Source: Sulfurovum sp. (GTDB taxonomy: Bacteria > Campylobacterota > Campylobacteria > Campylobacterales > Sulfurovaceae). Taken from it: a DNA stretch of 60,001 bases. Position 1 is the stretch's first letter. Each line of letters opens with the position of its first letter. Positions 1 to 9,067 of this stretch are shown piece after piece. Location: NCBI GenBank assembly GCA_003978395.1, contig QNZV01000139.1, positions 1 to 60,001 on the forward strand, read 5' to 3'. The notes beneath the pieces are model-generated. The model was not told the origin of the DNA, ran no database searches, and saw only the letters and a program-made list of their open reading frames with translations. Position numbers and translations under genes: made by a program.

Positions 1-17
1 GGTGTTACCGAACCTAC
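1..17. repeat. Right part of a hairpin repeat at the window edge
   Basis: The first 17 bases (GGTGTTACCGAACCTAC) match positions 7145-7161 at 16 of 17 bases. The visible part is the loop and right arm of a GTTCGGT-gtt-ACCGAAC hairpin; the left arm would lie mostly outside the window. It overlaps the first visible codons of the outer-membrane protein gene. Confidence 0.5.
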
Positions 18-1147
18 ATGCTCAAAATTTTGAATACAAAGGAAATATAGGTTTTGAAAGTTCCTATATCAATCACGATATAGCAGGGAAGAGAGAGAAA
101 CAAAATGCTTTTAATTTGGAGCTAGAGCTTAAAGAGAAAGTAGGTGATGGAGAGTTTGTTTTTAGTGGAAAAGCGATTTTTGATAAGGATGATAAAGAGC
201 GTCGCTATTTTGATGCTATGGATTTATATTATAAACATAATTTTGAGAATTCGGATTTGTTAATAGGACGAAATACTCGTTTTTGGGGGGCTATGGAGTT
301 CTATAACCATACCGACAGTTTTAATACCAAAGATATACTTGATGACCCTTTTGATTATGATAGTAAAATTGGAGCGTGGAATATTGCATATACTCAATAT
401 TTTGATAATTCGGAGTTGTCGTTAATTGCAAAAGTTCATGAAGAGAAGCAGAAAGTTCAAGATAGCAAATCGGTAAATAGTTTTTTACCTCCAAACTATA
501 ATGATAAATTAGAGAGACAAAAGAGTAACGATAGACCAACACTCTATTTAAAATATTCTGCTTCAGCAGAAGAGATGCAGTTGGACTATTCCGTTATTTA
601 TCAAAATGGTTATGATGAACAGCGTTATTTAGCTCCTGTAGGTAGAGAACTTCGGCAACATGCTTATATGGTCAATAAGATTATGGGGTATGCCACTTTG
701 GTAAATGGAGAGACTATCTATAAAACAGAACTTGCCTATACCAAAAGCGATGATTCTAAAGTCTCGGACTACTCTCAAATAAGTTTAGGAGTAGAACATA
801 CTTTTTATGGTGTATGGGATAAATCTGACTTGGGTCTATTGGCAGAATATTATAACTATGATGCCAAAGATAACTCAAAGTTAGGAGCTAAAGATTTTGG
901 AAATCTGTTTGCAGATGACATCATGTTAGGATTTAGACTAACGGTTAATGATAGTGCTGATTCTGATGTTTTGGCAGGTGTGGCTATTGATAGAGATAAT
1001 CAGGAAAAGCTTATCTTTGCTGAGTACAACACGCGTTTGCTAGAACAGTATAAGTTGAAACTTTCATATCAACATTTGAGTCCTAAAGAGGGTTCTAGTT
1101 TTAAAGAGATAGATTCTGTGAAAATGGAGTTTGGGTACTATTTTTAG
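2..1147 (+). CDS. Outer-membrane beta-barrel protein, 5'-truncated
   Basis: The reading frame is open to the left edge, so the real start and most of the signal peptide are probably outside the window. The first visible residues (LPNLHA, then QN) look like the end of a Sec signal peptide. The rest alternates aromatic and polar residues in short amphipathic stretches typical of beta-strands. It ends in FGYYF, a terminal Phe as expected for substrates of the BAM outer-membrane assembly machinery. No specific family was recognised. The stop is 16 nt before the start of an RND/MMPL exporter, so the two are probably one operon and could form a two-membrane export route (inference). Bases 1-17 match a dispersed repeat, so the N-terminal sequence needs the upstream contig. 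Confidence 0.75.
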   Translation: MLPNLHAQNFEYKGNIGFESSYINHDIAGKREKQNAFNLELELKEKVGDGEFVFSGKAIFDKDDKERRYFDAMDLYYKHNFENSDLLIGRNTRFWGAMEFYNHTDSFNTKDILDDPFDYDSKIGAWNIAYTQYFDNSELSLIAKVHEEKQKVQDSKSVNSFLPPNYNDKLERQKSNDRPTLYLKYSASAEEMQLDYSVIYQNGYDEQRYLAPVGRELRQHAYMVNKIMGYATLVNGETIYKTELAYTKSDDSKVSDYSQISLGVEHTFYGVWDKSDLGLLAEYYNYDAKDNSKLGAKDFGNLFADDIMLGFRLTVNDSADSDVLAGVAIDRDNQEKLIFAEYNTRLLEQYKLKLSYQHLSPKEGSSFKEIDSVKMEFGYYF

Positions 1148-1163
1148 AAAATAAAGGAAAAAA

Positions 1164-3431
1164 ATGAAGAGTTACATAGCATTCTTGAAAAAGTTTAGAT
1201 GGTTGATTGCCATAGGTATACCACTGTTGGTATTAGTATTATCATCCAATCTAAAACATATTGAGATGGATGGAAGTTATCGTATTTGGTTTGGAAAAGA
1301 TTCAAAAATCTTAACCGATTACGATAATTTTAGAAAGACTTTTGGAAATGATGATGGGGTAGTTATTGTCTTTAAAGATGAAAATGGAATCTTTTCCAAA
1401 AAAGCATTGGCATCTATTGACCGAATTACCCAAGCCCTTTGGAAAACCAAATATATTGCACGGGTTGACTCTTTGACCAATTATCAATATGTTCATGCCA
1501 ATCCTAAAGAGCCTGATGATATTGTGGTAGAGGACTTTATTCAAAATATAAACAAGGCAACACCTACATATTTAGCCAATAGAAAAGAGATTGCCACTAC
1601 TGACCCACTGGTAGTGGATGCCTTTATCTCTAAAGATGGAACAACCACCATGATTTCAGCTCGTTTGACTCCAAAAGTAAATGATGATAGCGATAAAAGT
1701 TTGATTATTATGGATTCATTAGAGAAGATATTAGCTCCTGAAAGAGAACGAACAGGCTATAAATATTGGCTCAATGGTGGACCAGCACTCAATAAAGCGT
1801 TTGTGGTTATTGGAACATCCGATGCCATGACCTTTACCCCATTGGTTCTGTTGGCTTCGATGATTCTTCTGCTTCTTCTTTTCCGTAGAGTTTCGGGTTC
1901 TCTTATTCCTATAGGAGTGGTTGTTTTTACCTTTTTAACGGTATTGGCAGTTCAAGTTCTTTTGGGCTACAAACTCAATAACTTTACAGCAAATCTTCCT
2001 GTATTTGTCGTGGCTATTGGTATTGCCGATGCTGTTCATATCTACTCTGTATGGTTGATTCATAAACGAGAAGGCATGGAGAATGAACTTGCTGTATTTG
2101 AAAGTATGAAAAAGAACTTTTTACCTATTTTCTTGACTTCATTAACCACAGCAATTGGTTTTGCAACATTGACTATTTCCGAAGTTATTCCTATTTTAAC
2201 TCTTGGAATTGCCACAGCCTCTGGTGCAGTGTTGGCATTTATCATTTCGGTAGTTTGGATGCCTGCTCTTTTACTCTTACTAAAAAAACCGATGAAAGCT
2301 CATGTTGTCGAAGCAACAAAATCCAAAGAACCTTTGGGTTATGGAAAATTCATTGTTAATAATGCCAAAAAAATTGTTTGGATTACAACAGGAGTATTTG
2401 TTCTTCTCTCTATTGGACTCTTTCAAGTAAAAGTAGATTCCAATACCATTAGATATTTTGATAAAACGGTAGAGATACGAAAATCAACCGAATTTATGAT
2501 GAAAAATCTTACAGGCCCAATGGCGTATGAGATTGTGGTCGATTCAAAAGTAAAAGATGGAATTAAAAATCCTAAGTTTATGAAAACTGTTGAACAGTTC
2601 TATCAAGAGTTCCAAGCCAATTTTCCAGAAGTTCGACATTTGGCTTCATTAATGGATACTGTAAAACGCTTTAATAAAGTAGTAGATGGCAAAGATGAGA
2701 TTCCACAGAGCCAAAACTTGATTGCTCAATATCTGCTTTTATACTCACTATCTCTTCCCCAAGGAATGGAGATAAATGATAAGATGGATATTAATGAACA
2801 GAAGCTTAGAATCACAGGTCAGATGGATATTGTAGATACCTCTAAAGATTTGGAGATGATGGCATACATAGAAAATTGGTGGTCAAAAACTGAATACTCT
2901 GCAACCGTTCAAGGTCAAACAGCAATGTTTGCACATATGCAAAAAGATGTCACAGATACACTTATCTATTCACTCTCGTTAGCAATCTTTTTGGTAACAA
3001 TGGTTATGTTCTTTATCTTTAGACGACTCTCTATTCTATGGGTATTTATTTTACCAAATATTCTACCTGTTATTTTAGTCGTTGGTCTAATGGGTTGGAT
3101 AGGTATTAGTATTGACATTGGTGTAGCCATAGCAGGAGCTATTATTATTGGGGTTGCTGTTGATGATACAATTCACTTTTTAGTCAAATATTTTGATGCT
3201 AGAAAACGAGGTTTAAATATAGAAGATACTTTTGATGAGGTCTTACGTTATGCAGGAAAAGCTATTCTGTTTACGACTATTATTCTTTCGGTTTCTTTTT
3301 CTCTGTTTGCATTCTCGGAGTTCTCGCCAAACCAAAACTTTGGTATTGTAACAGCCTTTGCATTGATGATTGCCTTTGTAGTTGATTTATTACTATTACC
3401 TGCTCTTTTGAGTTTGGCAGATAAGGATTAA
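1164..3431 (+). CDS. RND/MMPL superfamily exporter
   Basis: This 755-residue inner-membrane protein has the duplicated RND plan. One helix lies at about 14-33, followed by a large periplasmic loop to about 215 and a helix bundle at about 220-375. A second single helix near 403-422, another loop and a final bundle at about 625-750 repeat the pattern. Both halves carry the acidic motif in the membrane (GIADAVH near 286-292, GVAVDDTIHF near 664-673), which in this superfamily relays protons. The length fits the predicted-exporter (Patched/MMPL-like) branch rather than the roughly 1000-residue multidrug RND pumps. AAAGG upstream supports the ATG. It follows a beta-barrel gene by 16 nt. The substrate is unknown; lipids or hydrophobic compounds are known for relatives. 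Its stop overlaps the stop of the convergent DUF4105 gene. Confidence 0.85.
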   Translation: MKSYIAFLKKFRWLIAIGIPLLVLVLSSNLKHIEMDGSYRIWFGKDSKILTDYDNFRKTFGNDDGVVIVFKDENGIFSKKALASIDRITQALWKTKYIARVDSLTNYQYVHANPKEPDDIVVEDFIQNINKATPTYLANRKEIATTDPLVVDAFISKDGTTTMISARLTPKVNDDSDKSLIIMDSLEKILAPERERTGYKYWLNGGPALNKAFVVIGTSDAMTFTPLVLLASMILLLLLFRRVSGSLIPIGVVVFTFLTVLAVQVLLGYKLNNFTANLPVFVVAIGIADAVHIYSVWLIHKREGMENELAVFESMKKNFLPIFLTSLTTAIGFATLTISEVIPILTLGIATASGAVLAFIISVVWMPALLLLLKKPMKAHVVEATKSKEPLGYGKFIVNNAKKIVWITTGVFVLLSIGLFQVKVDSNTIRYFDKTVEIRKSTEFMMKNLTGPMAYEIVVDSKVKDGIKNPKFMKTVEQFYQEFQANFPEVRHLASLMDTVKRFNKVVDGKDEIPQSQNLIAQYLLLYSLSLPQGMEINDKMDINEQKLRITGQMDIVDTSKDLEMMAYIENWWSKTEYSATVQGQTAMFAHMQKDVTDTLIYSLSLAIFLVTMVMFFIFRRLSILWVFILPNILPVILVVGLMGWIGISIDIGVAIAGAIIIGVAVDDTIHFLVKYFDARKRGLNIEDTFDEVLRYAGKAILFTTIILSVSFSLFAFSEFSPNQNFGIVTAFALMIAFVVDLLLLPALLSLADKD

Positions 3432-5230
3432 TAGTACCAAAACCAAGAGAGAGAAGCTTCTCTCTCTTTTAATCCATCTAAATCTTTGTAAGTATATTTT
3501 AGGTTAATAGCTGATTTTTGGTCAAAACTGTAGGTAAAGAAGGGTTCAAATTGTTCTATTTTCTTATCTCCTTTAAACCACTCTTTTGAACCTTGTAACC
3601 CGAATTTTAGATGTTTAGATGGATTATAGAGTAACCCACTGTTTATAGAGATACTCTGTTGAGTGTTATTTTTGTAATAGATGGTTGGTGTTATAGTTGT
3701 GTAGCTATAAAGATTATCTTCTCCTAACGTGATACCTGCACCTGCTTTTAGATAGCTGTAGAGTTCATTATTGAAAATTCTTTTTCCACCCAAAGAGACT
3801 TCCCATGATATTGGTTTAAAGATGCTATCTTGTATGGCATAGGATTTAATATCCAAAAAATGTATCTCTTTTAATTGGAGTTGATTATCTCTATATTCTA
3901 TGGCTGTGTCAAAGAAACTAATGTATGCACCCGAAATATAACCGTTATCGTTGTCATAAATATCATGGTACGAGATTTTACTTCGTATTTCAATATTTTT
4001 ATCTGTAAGATAGGCAAAGGTTGTTTTGGCAGAGAGGTGTCCCTCTTTTGGAGAAGATGGCTGTTTAATCTCTCTTCTCTCTATTTTCCCCAAGGTACTT
4101 CTTTTTCGTAATATTTTTAGAAATTTGTCGAGATAGGCTTTTTTAGATATTTTATTATCGGAACGTTTTATTTTTAATAGAGCCGTTGCCAGTTCCAAAG
4201 AGGCTATTTTCTCTTTTTTTGTTAAATTTTCTATTAGGCTTAAATTATACTCATCACTTTGAGCAAAATCTAAAGCTATAGAGTTGTTTTCTATCGGTCT
4301 ACTCAATTCTAAAATCTCTTTACGTTTGGAAGGTCTGTAGATACTTTTTTTGACCAATTTTTCAGAAACCACTGCTCGAAGGGTATCAATAGGAATGGCT
4401 TTATGGTTAAACTGATGGACTAAATTACTCTTTTGTTTTGCAATCTCAATAAGCCACAAAAGGTTATAAGAGCAGTTCTCATTCAAAAAGAAATAATCAG
4501 CATAGAAGTATCTAATTTCAAAAATATGTTTGACCATTCTATCTATCTCTTTTTGCGTTAAATCTAAAGTATACTCCCAAATATCACGCTGTTCTAGGTC
4601 AGAATATTCGTTTAGCTTTTTATAGTAGGGGTCAATTGAGTAACGACCTTTGTAGCCACCAAACAGACCTTGGTAGGCATAGATAAAGCCATTGTCCTCA
4701 GCAGTTTGGGCAGCATAGTTTACTGCATATGAAAGAAGAGGTGTATTGGGATTGTTATCAATTCTTAAAAAAGTATGACCAAATGCAGAAGCAGGGGAGT
4801 TCATATGTGCAGAAGCTAAAACAAGAGTTACCTGTTTTGCTCCTAACTCTTGTATCTCTTTTTTTAATCTTTTACATTGAGGAGTAAAAATACTCTTTCT
4901 TAACTCTGGAAGTTGTTCTAAAATCCATTCAGAACGTGATGGATAGTGACAAAGAGTAGAGTTTTCATCATCACTTCTATCCGAGATAAGTTGTTCAATA
5001 GAGGCTTTAAGTTCAGCTTTTGGGTTGTTTTTTCCATCTTTTGAAAAAAAGAATCGTCTATCATCTATTTCACTCTCTCCATTTTTAAAGTGTAGTAGTC
5101 GTTTCCATTGAGGAGTTTGTGAAAGTTTAGATAGTGTATCATCTAAAAAAAGGGGTGTTGCAAAAAGGCTATTTTGAAATAGAAGCAGTCCTAAAAAGAG
5201 TATAACTGCTTTTTGAACTGCTACTATCAT
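3428..5230 (-). CDS. DUF4105 (Lnb-type N-terminal periplasmic domain) protein
   Basis: This is a 600-residue exported protein. The N-terminus has a hydrophobic signal segment (about residues 8-24) ending before ATPLFLDD. The signature PASAFGHTFLRID around residues 145-160 and a second conserved block (FLNENCSYNLLWLIE, about 250-265) are typical of DUF4105. The His and Cys/Asn in these blocks suggest a papain- or NlpC-like hydrolase fold, but no reaction is established. The last third is rich in alternating aromatic and charged strands and ends SWFWYY, which suggests a C-terminal beta-barrel or surface domain (inference). It lies 10 nt downstream of a DUF3015 gene on the same strand, so co-transcription is likely. 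Confidence 0.8.
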   Translation of the reverse strand: MIVAVQKAVILFLGLLLFQNSLFATPLFLDDTLSKLSQTPQWKRLLHFKNGESEIDDRRFFFSKDGKNNPKAELKASIEQLISDRSDDENSTLCHYPSRSEWILEQLPELRKSIFTPQCKRLKKEIQELGAKQVTLVLASAHMNSPASAFGHTFLRIDNNPNTPLLSYAVNYAAQTAEDNGFIYAYQGLFGGYKGRYSIDPYYKKLNEYSDLEQRDIWEYTLDLTQKEIDRMVKHIFEIRYFYADYFFLNENCSYNLLWLIEIAKQKSNLVHQFNHKAIPIDTLRAVVSEKLVKKSIYRPSKRKEILELSRPIENNSIALDFAQSDEYNLSLIENLTKKEKIASLELATALLKIKRSDNKISKKAYLDKFLKILRKRSTLGKIERREIKQPSSPKEGHLSAKTTFAYLTDKNIEIRSKISYHDIYDNDNGYISGAYISFFDTAIEYRDNQLQLKEIHFLDIKSYAIQDSIFKPISWEVSLGGKRIFNNELYSYLKAGAGITLGEDNLYSYTTITPTIYYKNNTQQSISINSGLLYNPSKHLKFGLQGSKEWFKGDKKIEQFEPFFTYSFDQKSAINLKYTYKDLDGLKEREASLSWFWYY

Positions 5231-5240
5231 TAAAAAATAA

Positions 5241-5681
5241 TTATCCTAATGATACGATATTATCAATAACATCTGCTGATGATACATTTGAAGAGGTATA
5301 GATTTTGTCAAAATTTGCTTGAAGTGTTGATGCAAAAACATCTCTGTTGGATACATTCAATAGTGTTGCTAGTGTTGAAAGTGCTTCTCCCCCTCCATTT
5401 GAAATATCAAGAGCCAACATATCCATGTTTCCTGCTACAAACTCATTTGCTTTATCATTCGAGACAAATTTAGCTGGTTTTGCACAACCTGATGTTCCTG
5501 AAGTAATACCAAATGTTTGGTTACCAGAAGTTCCATTGGTAGTTACTGCAAAAACTTGCATTAAAACTGAATCTTGATTTGAAATGACTGAATTTCCAAG
5601 TCCACAACCTACATTTCCACTTGCAAAAGATGCAGTTGTCATAAGTGCTGTTGCTGTTGCAATAAATAAAAGTTTTCTCAT
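5241..5681 (-). CDS. DUF3015 family exported protein
   Basis: This 146-residue protein has a clear Sec signal peptide (MRKLLFIATATALMTTASFA, cleaved before SGN). The mature part starts with NVGCGLG and contains a second Cys (SGCAKPA), so one disulfide is possible. The composition is rich in Ser, Thr, Asn and Ala, as in the DUF3015 family of small periplasmic proteins of unknown function. The pattern of conserved Gly/Cys near the N-terminus and a helical C-terminal half (FASTLQANFDKIY) fits that family. It is the first gene of a likely two-gene unit with the DUF4105 gene. AAGGA precedes the ATG at a good distance on the minus strand. Confidence 0.75.
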   Translation of the reverse strand: MRKLLFIATATALMTTASFASGNVGCGLGNSVISNQDSVLMQVFAVTTNGTSGNQTFGITSGTSGCAKPAKFVSNDKANEFVAGNMDMLALDISNGGGEALSTLATLLNVSNRDVFASTLQANFDKIYTSSNVSSADVIDNIVSLG

Positions 5682-5841
5682 TTTAAAATCCTTGTAAATA
5701 TAATTTTGGAGAAAAATATTTTAACATAAAATAATAAAGTATTACCATATTTTTGAAAAAAGTTTAAAAAATTAAAATGATAAATAAATTTATAAAAGAT
5801 ATAATGTATACTTATTTTTATAGAGAAATTGGGGTGTATTA

Positions 5842-6624
5842 ATGGAATTGACAAAAGATGAGTTAGAAGAGTTTAAGTTAAATGGGTTTTTACTTTTACG
5901 AAATTTTGTAGACAAATTAGAGTGTGATAAAATACTCGATGTAGCACTTGTTCATCTAAAACATAAAATAGAACCGATTGAAACAGAGATAGATTATGGA
6001 AATAAGTCTCAAGAGTATCGAACAGAAGTTACTGATTACCATAGCATAGAGAAAAAGAGAGAGATAACCGTTAGACGATTACGTCAAGTATATGATAGAG
6101 ATATTGTCTTTAAAAATTGGATGGAAAATAAAAAAATACGACCTATTTTAAAGCAGATTTTAGAAGATGACGTGGTTATTACACTCGCACATCATAACTC
6201 TATTATGACAAAAATGCCTTATGGTAGTACAGAAACCTCTTGGCATCAAGATAGACGTTATTGGTCGTATGATGGAGACAATTTGGTAAGTGTTTGGTTG
6301 GCATTAGGAGAGGAGAATGCAGAGAATGGTGTTTTAGAGTTTATTCCCAAAAGTCATAAAATGAACTTTTCCAAAGAGCAGTTTGGAGAGAAAGAGTATT
6401 TTGAGACGACAAACCCTTTAAATATGTCACTTATCGAAACAAAGAAGAGTTATAATTTAAATAGAGGCGATGTGGTTATTTTTCACTCCAAGCTTCTACA
6501 CCGAGCTAATGCAAACCACAGTAATAGCCCTAAAATCTCATTTGTCTATACTATTAAAGGAAAGTCGGTAAATGTCCTAAAAAATAGTCGTTCTGCACAA
6601 TATTCTGAAATTTTTTTGGATTAA
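5842..6624 (+). CDS. Phytanoyl-CoA dioxygenase (PhyH) family protein
   Basis: This is a 260-residue Fe(II)/2-oxoglutarate-dependent oxygenase-like protein. It has the metal motif HxD (SWHQDRRYWSYDG, about residues 134-146), the double-stranded beta-helix segment NGVLEFIPKSHK (about 168-180), and a distal His (FHSKLLHRANAN, about 215-226) followed by an Ser/Arg-type 2-oxoglutarate region. These are the ligands expected in the PhyH family, whose members hydroxylate small molecules. The substrate cannot be told from the sequence. It is a single gene with no pathway neighbours: the adjacent genes are an unrelated minus-strand unit and trxA. GGGGTG lies before the ATG. Confidence 0.8.
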   Translation: MELTKDELEEFKLNGFLLLRNFVDKLECDKILDVALVHLKHKIEPIETEIDYGNKSQEYRTEVTDYHSIEKKREITVRRLRQVYDRDIVFKNWMENKKIRPILKQILEDDVVITLAHHNSIMTKMPYGSTETSWHQDRRYWSYDGDNLVSVWLALGEENAENGVLEFIPKSHKMNFSKEQFGEKEYFETTNPLNMSLIETKKSYNLNRGDVVIFHSKLLHRANANHSNSPKISFVYTIKGKSVNVLKNSRSAQYSEIFLD

Positions 6625-6704
6625 GCTTGACAACTTAAGAGAAGATAAGCTATAAATCGTTTACATTAGATTGTGGATTACATAATCTATAAACATAATT
6701 GATG

Positions 6705-6710
6705 TATAAT
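6705..6710 (+). promoter_or_regulatory. Probable -10 box of trxA
   Basis: TATAAT lies about 40 bases before the trxA start, with no clear -35 box, as is common in Campylobacterota. The ribosome-binding site is AAGGA in the following leader. Confidence 0.55.
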
Positions 6711-6750
6711 TTTAGCATTAGTTAGAAAATAAAATTAAGGATATACAAAT

Positions 6751-7071
6751 ATGGCAACATACGTAGAATTAACACAAGACAACTTTGAGGCAACAATCGC
6801 AGAAGGCGTAACAATGGTAGATTTTTGGGCTCCATGGTGTGGACCTTGTAGAATGATTGCTCCTGTAGTAGAAGAGTTAGCAAATGATTTTGATGGAAAA
6901 GCTACAATTGCAAAAGTAAACACAGATGAGCAACAAGAGATTTCTGTTAAATATGGAATTCGTTCAATTCCAGCGATTCTTTTCTTTAAAGATGGCGAAC
7001 TTGTTGACCAAATGGTAGGTGCTGCTTCTAAAGATGCATTTGCTGACAAAATTAATGCTCAATTGGCGTAA
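6751..7071 (+). CDS. trxA: Thioredoxin
   Basis: This is a 106-residue cytoplasmic thioredoxin that reduces protein disulfides and is recharged by thioredoxin reductase. The active site W29-C30-G31-P32-C33 is intact, inside the usual VDFWAPWCGPC context. The cis-proline block is IRSIPAILFF (about residues 70-79), and the length matches classical Trx (about 105-108). AAGGA lies before the ATG. trxB follows 160 nt downstream on the same strand; the gap holds a palindromic repeat, so the pair may be read through or separately terminated. Confidence 0.97.
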   Translation: MATYVELTQDNFEATIAEGVTMVDFWAPWCGPCRMIAPVVEELANDFDGKATIAKVNTDEQQEISVKYGIRSIPAILFFKDGELVDQMVGAASKDAFADKINAQLA

Positions 7072-7084
7072 TTTTATTACTCGT

Positions 7085-7163
7085 TTTACACATTCCCACG
7101 TTCTATGTGGGAATACCTATAGGAACTTGGACGCTTTAATGTTCGGTGTTACCAAACCTACTT
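7085..7163. repeat. Palindromic repeat between trxA and trxB
   Basis: The element begins CATTCCCACGTTCTATGTGG..., an ATTCCCAC/GTGGGAAT hairpin at about 7092-7113. It continues through GGAACTTGGACGCTTTAATG to a second hairpin, GTTCGGT-gtt-ACCAAAC (7141-7157, one mismatch). The first hairpin is of the same family as the nested palindrome inside priA (40138-40235). The second matches the first bases of this window. It may act as a terminator or attenuator between trxA and trxB. Confidence 0.7.
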
Positions 7164-7230
7164 CAAATCTTTATTAAAATCATACTTACTATTATTTTCA
7201 TAAAAATTTAAATATAGAAGGAATATAACT

Positions 7231-8172
7231 ATGTTAGATTGTGCAATTATTGGTGGAGGACCTGCAGGTCTTACGGCAGGGCTTTATGCAACGCGTGGTG
7301 GATTACAAAATGTAACTATGTTTGAGATGGGGCTACCAGGTGGGCAGATTACCCAAAGCTCTGAGATAGAAAATTATCCTGGTTTTTTTGAACACGACAA
7401 AACGGGTATGGATTTTATGGATACTTGGCAAAAGCAGTGCTTTCACTTTGGTCTAAAACATGAGATGAAAAAAGTAGAACGTGTTGCTAAAACAGGAGAG
7501 TATTTTACCATTACTCTTGAAGGTGGAGAGGTAGTTGAAGCGTTAACGGTTATTGTCTGTACAGGTTCAACTCCAAAACGAGCAAATTTTAATGGCGAAG
7601 ATGCATTTTTTGGAAAAGGTGTAAGTACATGTGCTACTTGTGATGGATTTTTTTATAAAAACAAACCTGTAACCGTTCTTGGTGGTGGTGATACTGCTCT
7701 TGAAGAGGCTTTCTATTTATCAAATATCTGTTCGGATGTTTATGTTGTTCATAGAAGAGATGAGTTTCGTGCAGCTCCTCCAACACTAGAAAGAGTCAAA
7801 AGAAAAGAGAATATTCATCTGATTACCGATTCTGTAATAGAGGAGGCATATGGTGGAATGATGGGGCTTGATGGTGTTAAAATCAAGAATCTTAAAACCA
7901 ATGAGATTACAGACATGCCAAATACAGGTCTGTTTGTCTTTGTTGGTCACAATGTAAACAACTCTGTTCTAAAAGATGAAGATGGAGAGTTTATCTGTGC
8001 CATGAACGATTGGGGTCAAGTGATTGTAGACCTTAGTATGAAAACAGATGTTGCAGGGTTGTTTAGTGCAGGAGATATGAGAATTCAAGCACCAAAACAG
8101 GTAGTTTCAGCTGCTGGAGATGGTTCGGTCGCAGCGTTGCAAGTGATTGCTTATATTCAAGAACTCTCTTAA
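7231..8172 (+). CDS. trxB: Thioredoxin reductase
   Basis: This is a 313-residue FAD/NADPH flavoenzyme that reduces thioredoxin. The N-terminal FAD dinucleotide fold is IIGGGPAGLTAGLYATRGG (about residues 6-25). The redox-active disulfide is CATC (about 133-136). The NADPH fold is VLGGGDTALEEAFYL (about 150-165). The C-terminal FAD-binding block is GLFSAGDMR...QVVSAAGDG (about 270-295). The length matches low-Mr bacterial TrxR. AGAAGGAAT lies before the ATG. It forms a functional pair with trxA immediately upstream. Confidence 0.96.
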   Translation: MLDCAIIGGGPAGLTAGLYATRGGLQNVTMFEMGLPGGQITQSSEIENYPGFFEHDKTGMDFMDTWQKQCFHFGLKHEMKKVERVAKTGEYFTITLEGGEVVEALTVIVCTGSTPKRANFNGEDAFFGKGVSTCATCDGFFYKNKPVTVLGGGDTALEEAFYLSNICSDVYVVHRRDEFRAAPPTLERVKRKENIHLITDSVIEEAYGGMMGLDGVKIKNLKTNEITDMPNTGLFVFVGHNVNNSVLKDEDGEFICAMNDWGQVIVDLSMKTDVAGLFSAGDMRIQAPKQVVSAAGDGSVAALQVIAYIQELS

Positions 8173-8179
8173 TCCTTTT

Positions 8180-8214
8180 ATAAGATGTTCTTACATTTAG
8201 TGGGAACATCTTAT
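8180..8214. terminator. Hairpin after trxB
   Basis: A perfect 11-bp inverted repeat, ATAAGATGTTC / GAACATCTTAT, with a 13-base loop lies just past the trxB stop. There is no strong T-run after it, so it may be a weak terminator or an mRNA 3'-end stabiliser. Confidence 0.5.
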
Positions 8215-8261
8215 ATGATTACTTTGTAGTAGCCTAAATCCCACCCTTATAAAAAATCATG

Positions 8262-8267
8262 TATAAT
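8262..8267 (+). promoter_or_regulatory. Probable -10 box of dapB
   Basis: TATAAT lies 31 bases before the dapB start codon, preceded by an A/T-rich stretch and no clear -35 box. Confidence 0.5.
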
Positions 8268-8298
8268 CCGAAATAATTTAACGCATGAGGATATAACA

Positions 8299-9066
8299 AT
8301 GACAAAAGTAGGAATAGTAGGTAGTACAGGACGCATGGGCGAACACTTAATCAAGAATGTATTAGAGAGTGAGGGCTTAGAATTAAGCGTATTACATGTT
8401 TTTGATGAGCTAAAAGTAGCTGTTCCTGAGACTACATTAATTACGAATGATATGGCAACTGTTCTTGAAAATGCCGATGTAATTATTGACTTTTCTGCAC
8501 CTGTTGCTACCCAAAATTTACTTGAAAATGCACTTAACAATCCAACTGCTTTGGTTATTGCAACCACAGGTTTTACAGAACATCAACAAAATCTTTTAAT
8601 TGAAGCTTCTGAGAAGATGCCTATCTTATACTCTTCAAATATGTCAGCAGGAATTGCACTGCTTAAACAACTTGTAGAGCAAGTAGCAAAAACATTAAAA
8701 GATTTTGATATAGAAATTGTTGAACAACATCACAGACACAAGGTAGATTCTCCATCTGGAACAGCATTGACACTTGGAGAGTTTGCAGCAAAAGGTCGTG
8801 GATTGGATTTGGATGCTGTCCGTATCTCTGGGCGTGATGGTCAAATTGGAGCAAGAACAAAAGATGAGATAGCTGTTATGGCTCTGAGAGGTGGAGACAT
8901 AGTAGGACGACATACCGTTGGCTTCTATAATGATGGAGAGTTTTTAGAGCTTAATCATACAGCTACTAGTCGTGAAACATTCTCAAAAGGAGCGATACTC
9001 GCTGCTGGATGGTTGGTCAGTCAAGAGAATGGAATGTACTCTATTAATGATTGTTTAGGTATATAG
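8299..9066 (+). CDS. dapB: 4-hydroxy-tetrahydrodipicolinate reductase
   Basis: This is a 255-residue cytoplasmic enzyme of the lysine/diaminopimelate pathway that reduces the DapA product with NAD(P)H. The nucleotide-binding loop is GIVGSTGRMGEHL (about residues 4-16). The DapB signature is EIVEQHHRHKVDSPSGTAL (about 138-157), containing the catalytic His and Lys. The length is a little shorter than the E. coli enzyme (273). TGAGGA lies upstream of the ATG. The purF start follows its stop by 1 nt, so the two are translationally linked. It supplies DAP to the peptidoglycan-building genes seen elsewhere in this window. Confidence 0.95.
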   Translation: MTKVGIVGSTGRMGEHLIKNVLESEGLELSVLHVFDELKVAVPETTLITNDMATVLENADVIIDFSAPVATQNLLENALNNPTALVIATTGFTEHQQNLLIEASEKMPILYSSNMSAGIALLKQLVEQVAKTLKDFDIEIVEQHHRHKVDSPSGTALTLGEFAAKGRGLDLDAVRISGRDGQIGARTKDEIAVMALRGGDIVGRHTVGFYNDGEFLELNHTATSRETFSKGAILAAGWLVSQENGMYSINDCLGI

Positions 9067-9067
9067 T

